From contig NZ_AP024546.1 in the NCBI RefSeq assembly GCF_018406645.1, positions 1,984,001 through 2,048,000 on the forward strand: a stretch of DNA of 64,000 nt. The letters are read 5' to 3'. Both the position numbers and the translations under genes were made by a program. Below, piece by piece: positions 28,269 to 38,167 of this stretch. Positions within the stretch are counted from its first letter, which is position 1. Every line of letters starts with the position of its first letter. Under the pieces are notes generated by a model, which saw only the letters and a program-made list of their open reading frames with translations, was not told the origin of the DNA and made no database searches. Source of the DNA: Lysobacter helvus. GTDB taxonomy: Bacteria > Pseudomonadota > Gammaproteobacteria > Xanthomonadales > Xanthomonadaceae.

Positions 28269-29972
28269 TCAGGCAACGACGGGTGGCAACCATTTCAACA
28301 GCATGGTGCGCAACGCCACCGGCTCGAACGGCTTGCCGATGAAGTCATCCATTCCCGCGACTTCGCAGCGCTTGCGATCGTGCTCCAGCACGTTCGCGGT
28401 CATCGCGATGATCGGCAGCCGGCGCGCATCGATGCGCCGCCGGATCGCTTCGGTCGCCTGCAAGCCGTCGAGCACGGGCATCTGCATGTCCATCAGCACC
28501 AGCGCGTAATCGCCGGCGAGGGCGCGCGCGACCGCCTGTTCGCCGTCGTCGACGATGTCCACGTCCACGCCCAGCATTTCCAGTTGCACGCGCGCGACGT
28601 CCTGGTTGAACGCGTTGTCTTCCGCCAGCAGCACGCGGCGGCCGCGGAGGGCGGCGAGTTCCGCGGGCGTCGCAGCGCCCGGTGCGTCGTGCGTGCGGTG
28701 CACGGCCGCGGCATCGGTGACGCCGAAGCCGAGGTCCACCCAGAACGTCGCACCTTTCCCCGGGGCACTCTCCACGCCGACGTCGCCGCCCATCAACGCC
28801 GCGAGGCGCTGCGCGATCGCCAATCCCAGGCCCGTGCCGCCGAAGCGCCGCGTCGTCGATGCATCGGCTTGCCGGAACGCCTGGAACAACACCTGCTGTT
28901 CCTTCGCCGCGATGCCGATGCCGGTGTCGCGCACGCGCAATCGCAAGCGCACGCGATCGCCGTCGCGCGCCAGCACCTGCACGGCGAGCGCGACTTCCCC
29001 GGCGTCGGTGAACTTGATCGCGTTGCCGACGTAGTTGATCAGGATCTGCCCGACGCGCACCGGATCGCCGACCAGGTGCGGCGGCACGTCGTCGCCGACG
29101 TCCACGCGCACAGCCAGGCCTTTCGCGGTCGCGCGCGGCGTGGTCATCGCACTCACCATGTCGAGCACTTCGCCGAGCGCGAAGGGCACGTGCTCGATGC
29201 GCAACATGCCGGCGTCCATCTTCGACACGTCGAGGATGTCGTTGATCACGCGCAGCAGGAATTGCCCCGACTGGTGGATGCGGTCGGCCCAGCCTTGTTC
29301 GCGCGCCGGCAGCCCTGCGTCGCGCAGCAGGTGCGACATGCCGATGATCGCGTTCATCGGCGTGCGGATCTCGTGGCTCATGTTGGCGAGGAAGGTGGCC
29401 TTCGCGTCGGCGGCGTCTTCGGCGATGCGGTTGGCTTCCTTGAGGTCGGACAGGGCTTGCGCGAGTTCGACTTCCGTCTCGTGCTGCGCGGTGATGTCCA
29501 GGCAGTGGCCGCGGAACAACACGCCTTCCGGCACCGCCGTGGGCACGCCGAACGCGGTGAGCCAGCGGCGCTCGCCCGTCTTCGCATGCCGGATCGGATA
29601 TTCGACGCGTGCCGGCATCATCGCGCGCGCATTGGCGGCGACCTGTTCGCGGATGGGCATGACGTCGTCCGGATCCATCAGCGCTTCGAAGTTCGCGTAG
29701 TCCTGCAGCATCACTTCGACCGGCAAGCCCGACATCTCCTCGGCGCCGGCGCTGGCGAACAACAACGCCGACGTACCGTCGTAGCGCACCAGGAATTCGA
29801 TGATGGCGCCGGGGACCTTGCTGGTGACTTCGTCGAGGCGGCGATGTTGCGATTCGGCGGCGCGCAAGCGTGCGTCCAGCCTGCGATGGCGCACGACGAG
29901 CACGATCGCCGCCACCGTCGCGAGCAGCGCGACGCCCAGCAAGGCCCAGTCAGTCGATGTCAACGGTGCCAT
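28269..29972 (-). CDS. Hybrid sensor histidine kinase (TM, PAS, HisKA, HATPase, REC)
   Basis: This 567-residue kinase has one transmembrane segment (about residues 9-27), a PAS-like sensor (about 45-165), HisKA with phospho-histidine H200 in [14 protein letters not shown], an ATPase domain with DTGIGI and GGTGLGLAI, and a C-terminal receiver with D495 in [13 protein letters not shown]. The single N-terminal anchor and lack of a periplasmic loop suggest a cytoplasmic signal. The ATG at 29972 lies inside the end of the HPt gene, a 23-base overlap. The two would form a His-Asp-His relay. No DNA-binding output regulator is adjacent. Confidence 0.93.
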   Translation of the reverse strand: MAPLTSTDWALLGVALLATVAAIVLVVRHRRLDARLRAAESQHRRLDEVTSKVPGAIIEFLVRYDGTSALLFASAGAEEMSGLPVEVMLQDYANFEALMDPDDVMPIREQVAANARAMMPARVEYPIRHAKTGERRWLTAFGVPTAVPEGVLFRGHCLDITAQHETEVELAQALSDLKEANRIAEDAADAKATFLANMSHEIRTPMNAIIGMSHLLRDAGLPAREQGWADRIHQSGQFLLRVINDILDVSKMDAGMLRIEHVPFALGEVLDMVSAMTTPRATAKGLAVRVDVGDDVPPHLVGDPVRVGQILINYVGNAIKFTDAGEVALAVQVLARDGDRVRLRLRVRDTGIGIAAKEQQVLFQAFRQADASTTRRFGGTGLGLAIAQRLAALMGGDVGVESAPGKGATFWVDLGFGVTDAAAVHRTHDAPGAATPAELAALRGRRVLLAEDNAFNQDVARVQLEMLGVDVDIVDDGEQAVARALAGDYALVLMDMQMPVLDGLQATEAIRRRIDARRLPIIAMTANVLEHDRKRCEVAGMDDFIGKPFEPVALRTMLLKWLPPVVA

Positions 29973-30312
29973 CGGACGCGATGTAGGCTTCGACCGCGCG
30001 GAGCAGGTCCGCGATGCGCGCATGCAACTTTGCTGCGTGATCCGACAACGCCGGCGAGAACCGCCGTCCCTGCGCTGCATCCTCGAGCGACTGCAGGGCC
30101 TGCGCCGTTTCCGGTTCACCCACCTGCGCGAGCGCCGACTTCAACCGGTGCGCGGACAACGCGATGGCGTTCGCGTCGCCGTTGCGGCGCGCCTGGTCGA
30201 GGACGTCGAGATCCTTGCGCGTGGTGGCCGCGAACATGTCGAGCAGCCGCAGCAGCCGGCGTGTATCGCCATTCAACAACTGGCGGAGCGCGACGTAGCG
30301 TTCGCTGGACAC
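29950..30312 (-). CDS. HPt phosphotransfer protein
   Basis: This 120-residue single-domain HPt protein carries the phospho-histidine H55 in [15 protein letters not shown], a close match to the HPt signature. It begins at a GTG with GAGG five bases upstream and ends inside the following hybrid kinase gene. It should take phosphate from that kinase receiver, or another, and pass it to a separate response regulator. The target is not in this operon. Confidence 0.88.
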   Translation of the reverse strand: MSSERYVALRQLLNGDTRRLLRLLDMFAATTRKDLDVLDQARRNGDANAIALSAHRLKSALAQVGEPETAQALQSLEDAAQGRRFSPALSDHAAKLHARIADLLRAVEAYIASDGTVDID

Positions 30313-30376
30313 GCATGCCTCGGGGAGGCGGGGAGGGCCGGGCCATCGTGCGCCGGCCCCCGGGGTCGCACAAGTG

Positions 30377-32248
30377 TCAGGGCGCGGGGGTCGCCGGCAT
30401 GGGCTTGGAGCGCTCGATGATGTTGAACAGCACCGCGCGCGGCGTGCCCGGGCTGCCGTTGGCGTCGGTGCCGGTGACGTAGACGATGTGGCGGCCGGCG
30501 CGCAGGGCGCCCGTCGGGATCGTGACCGTCGCCAGTTCGCGGCTGCTGTTGAACGCGCCGTCGTTGGCCGCCATCACGAACGCATTCGGACTGGTCGCCC
30601 ACGGCGGCGTATCGAGGTACGCACGCACGCTGGCGATGTTCTGCACCGGTTCGGCGCCGTTGTTCTGGTTGAAGCGCGCATCGTCCACCCACGCCGACAC
30701 CGCGATGGCCTTGCCGCGCGGCACGGTGGGCGCCGACACGGCGATCTCCGTCGTGTCCGGCCCGCCCGGCAACGTGTACGGCGAGAACAGCGAACGCGCC
30801 GCGTACTTCAGCGCGTCGATGTTCTTCGGATACGTGCTGGTCTCGAACGTGGTGCAGTCCTCGAAGAACTCCTGGCCCAGTTCGATCGTGTAGCTCGGCG
30901 CGCCGGTGCTGCCGTACACCGTGTCGGTGTTGGTGCCGTCGGCGGGATACAGGCCGATCCATTGCTTGGGCGCATAGCCGTTGAAGTACGCCAGGCGGCG
31001 GCCCATGGTGCGCAGCGCCGGGCCGTTCGGCGCGGCCGTGCTCGTGTTCGCCCACGGCCACAGCACCAGCTGCGAGAAGCTGTGGATGTCGAGGAACAGG
31101 CCGCGATAGTTGGCCGGTGCCGTGCCGCTGTCGGTGCGCTGGTCGGGCAGCACGCCGCCGGTGAACTCGCCATTGGTGCCGCGCGTGCCGAGGATGTAGC
31201 GCATCAGGTTCACGGTTTCGATTTCCGACGCCGCCGCGGGCCCGCGATAGGTCGCATCGCACGCATCGCCGCTGGAGCCGTCGGGCACCTGGCCGAACGC
31301 CCACGTGAAGTTGCGGTTGAGGTCAACGCCGTAGCTGTTCGCGCTGCACGTGCCGTTGTCGGTGTCGGTGTTCTTGCGCCACGACAGGCCGGACTCGGCT
31401 TTCTTCCGGCCATCCGGGTTGGCCTGCAGGATGAAGTGGAAGCGGAAGTTGTCGACGAGCCACGTGGCATCGGGATCGATGCCGTAGTCGCGCACCAGCC
31501 ATTCGGCGAAGCGCGTCGTCAGTTCGGCGGTCGTGTACTCGCGCGCATGGATCGCGGCCAGCACCACCATGTTCGGCTTGTTGGGCAACGCGGCATCGGT
31601 CGCGCTGTTGTTGATGCGCAGCACGCGCATGCGATGGCCGCCGGTGCCGCCGGTCTTCTGCCACGTCCAGGTCGGGCCGATGTCGACCACGCGCGCCATC
31701 GTGGGGCGCAGCGCGACCAGTTCGTCCATCGTCGAATAGGTTTCCTCGACGGTGCGGTAGCACGCGAACTGCGGGATCGAATTGCCCGTCGTGAGGCGGC
31801 GACCGTCCTTCATGATCGTGGTGGTCGGCGCGCGCGCCATCGCGGCATCGGCGCGTTGCATGCGCAGCGTCGAGGCCTGGTCGAGTTCGAAGCGCACGCC
31901 CAGGCGACGCAGGAACAGCAGGTCTTCCGCGCTGGCTTCCACGCGCGCCGTGCGATTCGCCTCGTCCACCGCGACGTGCTGGAACTTCGACGCGATGCGC
32001 CGCAACTGCGCGCGATTGCGCCAGTGCGCGGTCACGATGACGAGGCTGTCGGGATTGGTGGAAAGCGTTCCCGGGATCGCGGGCTGCAACCGCGGATCGG
32101 CGACGCCCGCGATCACCAGGCGCTGTGCGCGGGTCGCGCCCAGGCCGTCCTCCTGCTGGATCGGCCGCGCGCCCATCAGCAGCAGCGCCGGGACGGCGAC
32201 CAGGGTGGCCGCGATGGCGCGTGCAAGGACTTGCCGGGAAGACAGCAT
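30377..32248 (-). CDS. Secreted M14 zinc carboxypeptidase
   Basis: This 623-residue metallopeptidase has a signal peptide (about 1-27), a propeptide-like region (to about 150), a carboxypeptidase A-type catalytic domain and a C-terminal beta-sandwich. Zinc ligands are H and E in AAIHAREYTT and the later H in LDIHSFSQ. The catalytic glutamate is in YTIELGQEFFED, and NPDGRKK and DLNRNF carry substrate-binding residues. It should trim C-terminal residues from peptides outside the cytoplasm. The start at 32248 (MLSSRQVLARA) gives a normal signal peptide. Upstream in-frame starts add a Pro/Arg-rich tail and are less likely. Confidence 0.92.
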   Translation of the reverse strand: MLSSRQVLARAIAATLVAVPALLLMGARPIQQEDGLGATRAQRLVIAGVADPRLQPAIPGTLSTNPDSLVIVTAHWRNRAQLRRIASKFQHVAVDEANRTARVEASAEDLLFLRRLGVRFELDQASTLRMQRADAAMARAPTTTIMKDGRRLTTGNSIPQFACYRTVEETYSTMDELVALRPTMARVVDIGPTWTWQKTGGTGGHRMRVLRINNSATDAALPNKPNMVVLAAIHAREYTTAELTTRFAEWLVRDYGIDPDATWLVDNFRFHFILQANPDGRKKAESGLSWRKNTDTDNGTCSANSYGVDLNRNFTWAFGQVPDGSSGDACDATYRGPAAASEIETVNLMRYILGTRGTNGEFTGGVLPDQRTDSGTAPANYRGLFLDIHSFSQLVLWPWANTSTAAPNGPALRTMGRRLAYFNGYAPKQWIGLYPADGTNTDTVYGSTGAPSYTIELGQEFFEDCTTFETSTYPKNIDALKYAARSLFSPYTLPGGPDTTEIAVSAPTVPRGKAIAVSAWVDDARFNQNNGAEPVQNIASVRAYLDTPPWATSPNAFVMAANDGAFNSSRELATVTIPTGALRAGRHIVYVTGTDANGSPGTPRAVLFNIIERSKPMPATPAP

Positions 32249-32298
32249 GGGATCGCCAGGACGTGTAGGTCCCGGCACTCTCCGGTGGCTCATGCATA

Positions 32299-32319
32299 GC
32301 CCGGGTGAAAGTCCCGGGC
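32299..32319. terminator. Hairpin between dxs and the carboxypeptidase gene
   Basis: GCCCGGG (32299-32305) and CCCGGGC (32313-32319) form a perfect 7-bp stem with a 7-base loop. It lies after the dxs stop on the reverse strand. No T-run follows, so it could equally be a leader structure of the next gene. Confidence 0.35.
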
Positions 32320-32335
32320 GCACTGCCGCTGGGCG

Positions 32336-34240
32336 TCAGCCCGCGGCGGTCTTCGCGGTGGGCGAGGTGAGCTGCGGCCAGCGCGCGGTCACCGCCGCGC
32401 GGATGCCGGCGACGTCCAGGCCCGCTTCGGCCAGCAGGTCCTCGCGGCTCGCGTGGTGCTGGAAATGGTCGGGCAGGCCCAGGTGCAGGAGGGGCAGGGC
32501 GATGCCTTCGGCGGCCAGCAGTTCTGCCACGCCGGAACCGGCGCCGCCTGCGACCACGTTGTCTTCCATCGTGACGAAGCCTTCGTGCGACTGCGCCAGT
32601 TCGAGCAGCAACGCGCGATCCAGCGGCTTCACGAAGCGCATGTTGACGACGGTAAGCCCGAGTTCTTCGCCGACTTTCTCCGCGGCCGGCACGATCGCGC
32701 CGAACGCGAGCAACGCCAGGCGCGTGCCCTTGCGGCGCACGTCGGCCTTGCCGAGCGGCAGTGTGTCGAGCGATTCCTGCACGGCCACGCCGGGACCGGT
32801 GCCGCGCGGATAGCGCACCGCGGCCGGGCCCACGTGCCTGAAGCCGGTGGTGAGCATCTGCCGGCATTCGTTTTCGTCGGCCGGCGCCATCACCACCATG
32901 TTCGGCACGCAGCGCAGGTAGCTCAAATCGAGGTTGCCGGCATGCGTCGCGCCATCGGGCCCGACGACGCCGCCACGATCGATCGCGAACAGCACGTCGA
33001 GGTCCTGGATCGCCACGTCGTGCACCAGCTGGTCGTAACCGCGCTGCAGGAACGTCGAATAGATCGCCACGACGGGCTTGGCGCCTTCGCACGCCATGCC
33101 GGCGGCGAGCGTCACCGCGTGTTGTTCCGCGATCGCGACATCGAAGTAGCGCTCCGGGTATTCCTTGCTGAAGCGCACCAGCCCCGAGCCTTCGCGCATT
33201 GCCGGCGTGATGCCGAGCAGCGTGTCGTCGGCCGCGGCCATGTCGCACAGCCAGTCGCCGAACACGTCGGTGTACGTCGGCTTCTTCGCGCCGGGCTTGC
33301 TCACCAGGCCCTGCGCGGGATCGAACGGACCGACCGCGTGGTAACCGATCTGGTCGCCTTCGGCGAGTTCGTAGCCCTTGCCCTTCGTCGTGATGATGTG
33401 GAGCAGCTGCGGACCCTTGAGGGTCTTGAGCGTCTTCAGCGTCGCGACGAGCGCATCGACATCGTGTCCGTCGATCGGGCCCGTGTAGTGGAAGCCCATT
33501 TCCTCGAACAGCGTGGACGGCACGAACATGCCCTTCCAGTGTTCTTCCCAGCGGCGCACGAAGCGCGCGGTGGGGTTGTTCTTGTCGCCGAGGAGTTTCT
33601 TGCCGCCTTCGCGGATCGCGTTGAGCGTCTTCGACCCCGTCATGCGGCCGAGCATCTTCGTCAAACCGCCGACGTTCTCGGAAATCGACATGCGGTTGTC
33701 GTTGAGGACCACGAGCAGGTTGGGCTCGGGTTCCATGCCGCCGGCGTGGTTCAGCGCTTCGTACGCCATGCCCGCGGTCATCGCGCCGTCGCCGATGATC
33801 GCCACGACGCGGCGTTCGTTGCCGGCGCGCGCGTTGGCGATCGCCATGCCGAGCGCGGCGGAGATCGACGTGGACGAATGGCCGACGCCGAAGGTGTCGT
33901 ATTCGCTCTCTTCGCGCTTCGGGAACGGCGCGACGCCGTCCTTCTGCTTCACCGTGTGGATGCGTTCGCCGCGGCCGGTCAGAATCTTGTGCGGGTAGCA
34001 CTGGTGGCCGACGTCCCACACCAGGCGATCGTCCGGCGTTTCGTAGAGGTAGTGCAGGGCGACGGTGAGTTCGATCACGCCCAGGCCCGCGCCGAAATGC
34101 CCGCCGCTGCGGCCGACCGATTCGATCAGGTAGGCGCGCAACTCCTCGGCGATGGCCGGGAGCTGGTCTTCGTCGAACTGGCGGAGGTCTGCCGGGACCG
34201 AAATCCGGGACAGGCGCGGATAGCGCGTGGAATCAATCAT
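32336..34240 (-). CDS. dxs: 1-deoxy-D-xylulose-5-phosphate synthase
   Basis: This thiamine diphosphate enzyme condenses pyruvate and glyceraldehyde 3-phosphate, the entry step of the MEP isoprenoid pathway. The 634-residue protein shows [20 protein letters not shown] near the N-terminus, the diphosphate motif [20 protein letters not shown], and [18 protein letters not shown] with the catalytic glutamate. Length and motifs are normal. With ispB at the left edge, two isoprenoid genes fall in the window, but they are not linked. Confidence 0.97.
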   Translation of the reverse strand: MIDSTRYPRLSRISVPADLRQFDEDQLPAIAEELRAYLIESVGRSGGHFGAGLGVIELTVALHYLYETPDDRLVWDVGHQCYPHKILTGRGERIHTVKQKDGVAPFPKREESEYDTFGVGHSSTSISAALGMAIANARAGNERRVVAIIGDGAMTAGMAYEALNHAGGMEPEPNLLVVLNDNRMSISENVGGLTKMLGRMTGSKTLNAIREGGKKLLGDKNNPTARFVRRWEEHWKGMFVPSTLFEEMGFHYTGPIDGHDVDALVATLKTLKTLKGPQLLHIITTKGKGYELAEGDQIGYHAVGPFDPAQGLVSKPGAKKPTYTDVFGDWLCDMAAADDTLLGITPAMREGSGLVRFSKEYPERYFDVAIAEQHAVTLAAGMACEGAKPVVAIYSTFLQRGYDQLVHDVAIQDLDVLFAIDRGGVVGPDGATHAGNLDLSYLRCVPNMVVMAPADENECRQMLTTGFRHVGPAAVRYPRGTGPGVAVQESLDTLPLGKADVRRKGTRLALLAFGAIVPAAEKVGEELGLTVVNMRFVKPLDRALLLELAQSHEGFVTMEDNVVAGGAGSGVAELLAAEGIALPLLHLGLPDHFQHHASREDLLAEAGLDVAGIRAAVTARWPQLTSPTAKTAAG

Positions 34241-34299
34241 CGAGGGAGGGGGCCGCGACGGTCATGCAAAGGGGGCAGATTGTAGCCCTGAGGCCTGTC

Positions 34300-34362
34300 A
34301 TTCCCGCGAATGCGGGAATCCACGCTTCATGCGAGCGATTGGATCCCCGCCTTCGCGGGGAT
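34300..34362. repeat. REP-type palindrome pair
   Basis: Two hairpins stand 23 bases apart: ATTCCCGC-GAAT-GCGGGAAT (34300-34319) and ATCCCCGC-CTTC-GCGGGGAT (34343-34362). Read through, they give the well-known VIPANAGIH and LDPRLRGD peptides of dispersed REP/BIME-like repeats in many proteobacteria. The pair fills the gap between dxs and the next gene. No second copy is visible in this window. Confidence 0.8.
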
Positions 34363-34400
34363 GGCGCAGCGGCTCGCCACGCTTTGCGTGGGCCACTGCG

Positions 34401-35534
34401 TCACTTGCCGCGCAGTCGCCCGAACAGCCCGCCCTTCTGCGGTTCATCCGGTTCCGGCGCGTCCTGCACCACTTCGGCGAAGCCGGTGGCCAGGTTGGCG
34501 TTGACGAAATCCACGACGTCCTCGGTGGGCACGCCGCTGGCGGCGACGAGTTCGTCGATGGTGGCCGGGCCCTTCATCATCGCGGTGGCGACGCGGAAGT
34601 GCTTCGGGAATTCACGTTCGGTCTGCGGCCACTTGCCGAGCTTGAACTTCGCGTCGGATTCCACGCCCGGCAGCAGCTTGCCCTTGCCGGCCAGCAGGCC
34701 GCCGTACCACTCCAGGCGCTGCAGCGGTTGCGCGGCGCCGAGCGGGCCGGATTCGCGGGCCCAGGTGGCGTCGTCGATCGCGCCGAAGTCGCCGCGCGAC
34801 ACGGGCGAATCGAAGTAACCGGCCAGCGGCTTGAGCGCGGCGGGGCCGTGGTAGGTGCGTTCGCGGCCGTCGATCAGCAGGGCCGGGCCGGCGCCGCGCT
34901 GGTAGCGCACGCGGCCTTCGATCTCGCCCGCGGCCAGCCAGTCGGCGAGGCGACGCTGTGCCGGCGGGGCAGGCGGTGCGGGCGGTGCGGGCGGCGGCGG
35001 GACCGGCGCGGGCGCGGGCGCCGCGGCGACCGGGGCCGGCTTGGGCGGCTCGATGGAGGTCGGGGCCAGCGTGCCGGCCTGGACGGAATCGGGGAGCTTC
35101 GGCGCGGGCGCCGGCGGACGCAGGTCTTCGCGCGGCTTCTGCGGCATTTCTTCCGGCAGCTGGTCGTTCGGGACCGGCGAGGGGCTCATGCCGGAGGGCA
35201 TCGGCGCGGCGGCGGCCTGCGGGGCGACGGCGCCGCCGGACATCTGCACGAGCAGCGCGGACACGCCGTTGGCATCGATCGGGCGCTCGAGGCGGAAGTC
35301 GGTCTGCGTGCGCGGCGCCGAGGTCAGGCCGATCACCTGCTTGCCCGCGGCGTGCAGCCGCAGCCAGCTCATGGGGCCGTACATGCTGTCCATGTCGACG
35401 ACGACATAGTCGGCCTGCCCCTCGTCCACCAGCTGCCAGCGGTTGCCCAGGCCTGCGTTTGCCTGCTGGAAGGCCGAGCGCAGTTCCGCCTCGGTGGCGG
35501 AATCCATGCCGGTGGTGCCGAGCGTCAATGCCAT
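34401..35534 (-). CDS. Conserved hypothetical with Pro/Ala-rich linker
   Basis: This 377-residue protein of unknown function has three parts. An N-terminal alpha/beta region (about 1-95) includes DYVVVDMDSMYG and resembles a receiver-like fold without clear phosphorylation residues. A long Pro/Ala linker follows (about 105-195). The C-terminal half has a WxxG region and ends in a winged-helix-like stretch (TIDELVAASGVPTEDVVDFVNAN) and an acidic then basic tail. It has no signal peptide or membrane segment. The start at 35534 is the ATG before TLGTTGMDSATE. The domain reading is inference from the sequence pattern. Confidence 0.75.
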   Translation of the reverse strand: MALTLGTTGMDSATEAELRSAFQQANAGLGNRWQLVDEGQADYVVVDMDSMYGPMSWLRLHAAGKQVIGLTSAPRTQTDFRLERPIDANGVSALLVQMSGGAVAPQAAAAPMPSGMSPSPVPNDQLPEEMPQKPREDLRPPAPAPKLPDSVQAGTLAPTSIEPPKPAPVAAAPAPAPVPPPPAPPAPPAPPAQRRLADWLAAGEIEGRVRYQRGAGPALLIDGRERTYHGPAALKPLAGYFDSPVSRGDFGAIDDATWARESGPLGAAQPLQRLEWYGGLLAGKGKLLPGVESDAKFKLGKWPQTEREFPKHFRVATAMMKGPATIDELVAASGVPTEDVVDFVNANLATGFAEVVQDAPEPDEPQKGGLFGRLRGK

Positions 35535-35618
35535 GTCGCGATCCGGAAAACGGGAAAGGTCGCGAGTGTAGCGTGCCGCGCGCGGGATTCGGGCCCCGGT
35601 GGGTGCCCGCGGGGGCGG

Positions 35619-36302
35619 TCAGCCGAAGGCGCGTGCGCGCTTGGGCAGGTGCGACTTCAGGAACGCCATCTGGTCGGCGAGGATGTGCCGGTTGGACAGG
35701 ATCAGGTGCTCGATCCAGCTCGGGCGATACGGCACGGCGAGCAGCGGCATGCTCGCCTGCTGCGGCGTGCGGCCGCCCTTGCGCGAATTGCAGTGGAAGC
35801 ACGCGGACACCACGTTCTCCCAGGTGTCGCGCCCGCCGCGCGAGAGCGGCATCACGTGGTCGCGCGTGAGGTGCGGCCGCGGGAATTCATGGCCGCAGTA
35901 CAGGCACAGGTGCTGGTCGCGCGCGAAGAGCGCGGCGTTGGTCAGCGCGGGCGTGGGATCGAGCGCATGCGGACGCGCATGCCCGCGCGCGGCGACGATG
36001 GGATGCAGGTCGATGGTGCTCTGCGCGCCGGTGGCGCGACACGTGCCGCCATGCACGGTGAGGCAGGGATCGCCGAGGGTCCACGCCACCGCGCCGCGTG
36101 CATACAGGCATGCGGCGTCCTGCCAACTCATCCAGTCGAGGACGCGGCCGTGGGCATCGAGGGAAAGGAGGCGGACCGCGTGGAGCGTGGCGATGCGCGG
36201 TGCATCGGTGGGCGATGCCGATGCGGATTCGGCCGACGTCGAAGCGTCGGATCCGACAACGCGGAGGATCCCGGGCGTGCGCTGGACTGTATCCGTCTCC
36301 AT
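35619..36302 (-). CDS. HNH endonuclease family protein
   Basis: This 227-residue protein carries a C-terminal HNH domain with zinc pairs CLYCG and CFHCN, and TRDHVMPLSRGGRDTWENVV containing the HNH histidines. The N-terminal part (VRLLSLDAHGRVLDWMSWQDAACLY) is typical of a stand-alone HNH family in proteobacteria whose role is not known. No restriction or phage genes are nearby, so I do not call it a defence gene. The ATG at 36302 is preferred over the TTG at 36308. Confidence 0.85.
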   Translation of the reverse strand: METDTVQRTPGILRVVGSDASTSAESASASPTDAPRIATLHAVRLLSLDAHGRVLDWMSWQDAACLYARGAVAWTLGDPCLTVHGGTCRATGAQSTIDLHPIVAARGHARPHALDPTPALTNAALFARDQHLCLYCGHEFPRPHLTRDHVMPLSRGGRDTWENVVSACFHCNSRKGGRTPQQASMPLLAVPYRPSWIEHLILSNRHILADQMAFLKSHLPKRARAFG

Positions 36303-36332
36303 ACGCAACCGAGCTTATACCCCTTTGATGAC

Positions 36333-36353
36333 GGGATGCCTACCCGGCATCCC
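36333..36353. terminator. Hairpin between the acyl-CoA dehydrogenase and HNH genes
   Basis: GGGATGCC (36333-36340), loop TACCC and GGCATCCC (36346-36353) form a perfect 8-bp stem in the 58-base gap. No T-run is present. A TATAAG on the reverse strand at 36314-36319 could be the -10 box of the HNH gene. Confidence 0.45.
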
Positions 36354-36360
36354 GGTTCCG

Positions 36361-38154
36361 TCAGTCCCCGAACGCGTCCGCGGCCATCGCCATCACCGGG
36401 CCCGCACCGCTGGCGATCATCGCCGCATGGGCCTTCGTCCGCGGCAGCACGCGCGCGAAATAGAAGCGCGCGGTGTCGCGCTTGGCCTGCTTGAACGCGG
36501 CCGGTCGATCCGACGCATCGGCCGCCGCGACGCTGCGCGCCCACCAGTAGGCCAGCGCCGCGTAGCCGGAATAGAACAAGTAGTCGTACGACGCCGCGCC
36601 CACTTCCTCCGCGTTGCCCACCGCGCGCTGCCCGACCTGCATCGTCAGCGCCTGCCAGTCGTTGGCCAGCTCGCGCAGCGGACCGGTGAATTCGGCCATC
36701 GCTTCGTTGCTGGCGTGCTCGCGGCAGAACGCATCGATCATCCCGAGGAACACGCGCAGGCCCACGCCCTGCTGCTGCATGATCTTGCGGCCGACCAGGT
36801 CCAGCGCCTGGATGCCGGTGGTGCCTTCGTACAGCGTGGTGATGCGGGCATCGCGTGCGAGTTGTTCCATGCCGTGCTCGGCGATGTAGCCGTGGCCGCC
36901 GAAGCACTGCATCGCGTGGTACGTGCATTCCACGCCCCACTCGGTGAGGCACGCCTTGACGATCGGCGTGACGAACCCGAGCAGCGCATCGGCTTCCGTG
37001 CGCTGCGCTTCGTCCGTCGAATGCGACGTGATGTCGACCAGCGACGCGGCGTGGTACCCGAGCACGCGACCGCCTTCGATCAGCGCCTTGCACGTGAGCA
37101 GCATGCGGCGCACGTCGGGGTGCACGATGATCGGATCGGCGGGTTTGTCTGGCGCTTTCGGGCCCGACAGCGAACGCATCTGCAAGCGTTCGCGCGCGTA
37201 GCGCAATGCGTTCTGGTACGCGCGGTCCGACAGCCCGAGGCCCTGCAGGCCGACCGCGAGGCGCGCGGTGTTCATCATCGTGAACATCGCGATGAGGCCC
37301 TTGTTCGGCGCGCCGATCAGATACCCCTGCGCGCCGTCGAAGTTGATGACGCACGTCGCCGACCCGTGGATGCCCATCTTGTGTTCGAGCGCACCGCAGC
37401 GGACCGCGTTGCGCTGGCCCACCACGCCGTCGCGCGAGACCTGCATCTTCGGCACGATGAACAACGAAATGCCTTTCACGCCCGCCGGCGCATCGGGCAG
37501 GCGCGCGAGCACCAGGTGCACGATGTTGTCGGTGAAGTCGTGCTCGCCGGCGGTGATGAAGATCTTCGTGCCGGTGATCGAATACGTGCCGTCCGCCTGC
37601 GGTTCGGCGCGCGTCTTCAGCAGGCCGAGGTCGGTGCCGCAATGCGATTCGGTGAGGCACATCGTGCCGGTCCAGCGACCGTCGACGATGGGCTTGAGGA
37701 AGACTTCGCGCTGCCAGGCCTCGCCGTGGTGCACCAGCGCTTCGGTCGCGCCGTGCGAGAGCAGCGGGAAGTTGCCCCACGCCAGGTTGGCGGCGTCGAT
37801 CATTTCCTTCAGCGGCAGGCCCGCCAGGTGCGGCATGCCCTGGCCGCCGAATTCCACCGGCGACACCAGCCCGCTCCAGCCGCCTTCGACGAATTTCGCG
37901 TAGGCCTCGCGGAAGCCCGGCGGCGTGCGCACGTCGCCCGTCGCCTTGTCGTAGGTGCAACCGACGCGGTCGCCGATCTCGTTGAGCGGGGCCAGCACGT
38001 TTTCATTGAAGCGCGCGCCTTCGTCGAGGATCGCGTCGACCACGTCGCGCGTGGCGTCGGTGAAGCCGAGTTGCGCGAACAGGGTTTCGGCGCCCAGCAC
38101 GTCGTACAGGGCGAAGCGCATGTCGTCGAGCGGTGCGCGGTAGGAGCTTCCCAT
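36361..38154 (-). CDS. Acyl-CoA dehydrogenase, large form
   Basis: This flavoprotein of 597 residues oxidises an acyl-CoA thioester to the 2,3-enoyl-CoA. It is longer than the classic 380-residue enzymes and has an extra N-terminal segment and C-terminal domain, like the group that includes DmdC (3-methylmercaptopropionyl-CoA dehydrogenase). The catalytic base is E443 in ITTLYEGTTGIQALDLVGRK. FAD/acyl contacts appear in MCLTESHCGTDLG and ITGTKIFITAGEHD. The chain length it prefers cannot be told. A lipoprotein gene lies 13 bases upstream on the same strand. Confidence 0.92.
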   Translation of the reverse strand: MGSSYRAPLDDMRFALYDVLGAETLFAQLGFTDATRDVVDAILDEGARFNENVLAPLNEIGDRVGCTYDKATGDVRTPPGFREAYAKFVEGGWSGLVSPVEFGGQGMPHLAGLPLKEMIDAANLAWGNFPLLSHGATEALVHHGEAWQREVFLKPIVDGRWTGTMCLTESHCGTDLGLLKTRAEPQADGTYSITGTKIFITAGEHDFTDNIVHLVLARLPDAPAGVKGISLFIVPKMQVSRDGVVGQRNAVRCGALEHKMGIHGSATCVINFDGAQGYLIGAPNKGLIAMFTMMNTARLAVGLQGLGLSDRAYQNALRYARERLQMRSLSGPKAPDKPADPIIVHPDVRRMLLTCKALIEGGRVLGYHAASLVDITSHSTDEAQRTEADALLGFVTPIVKACLTEWGVECTYHAMQCFGGHGYIAEHGMEQLARDARITTLYEGTTGIQALDLVGRKIMQQQGVGLRVFLGMIDAFCREHASNEAMAEFTGPLRELANDWQALTMQVGQRAVGNAEEVGAASYDYLFYSGYAALAYWWARSVAAADASDRPAAFKQAKRDTARFYFARVLPRTKAHAAMIASGAGPVMAMAADAFGD

Positions 38155-38167
38155 CGTCCGTCCGTCC

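Noticed and set aside
27679-28293. A 204-residue reverse frame over the small secreted protein
   Set aside because: The other frame has a good ribosome site and a clean signal peptide. This one has neither.
34264-34818. A forward frame reading VIPANAGIH and LDPRLRGD
   Set aside because: These words are the known false translation of REP palindromes. The frame then runs antisense to a real gene.
35619-36302. HNH gene considered as part of a restriction or defence system
   Set aside because: No methylase, helicase, ATPase or phage gene lies nearby, and this stand-alone HNH family is widespread as a housekeeping-like gene of unknown role.
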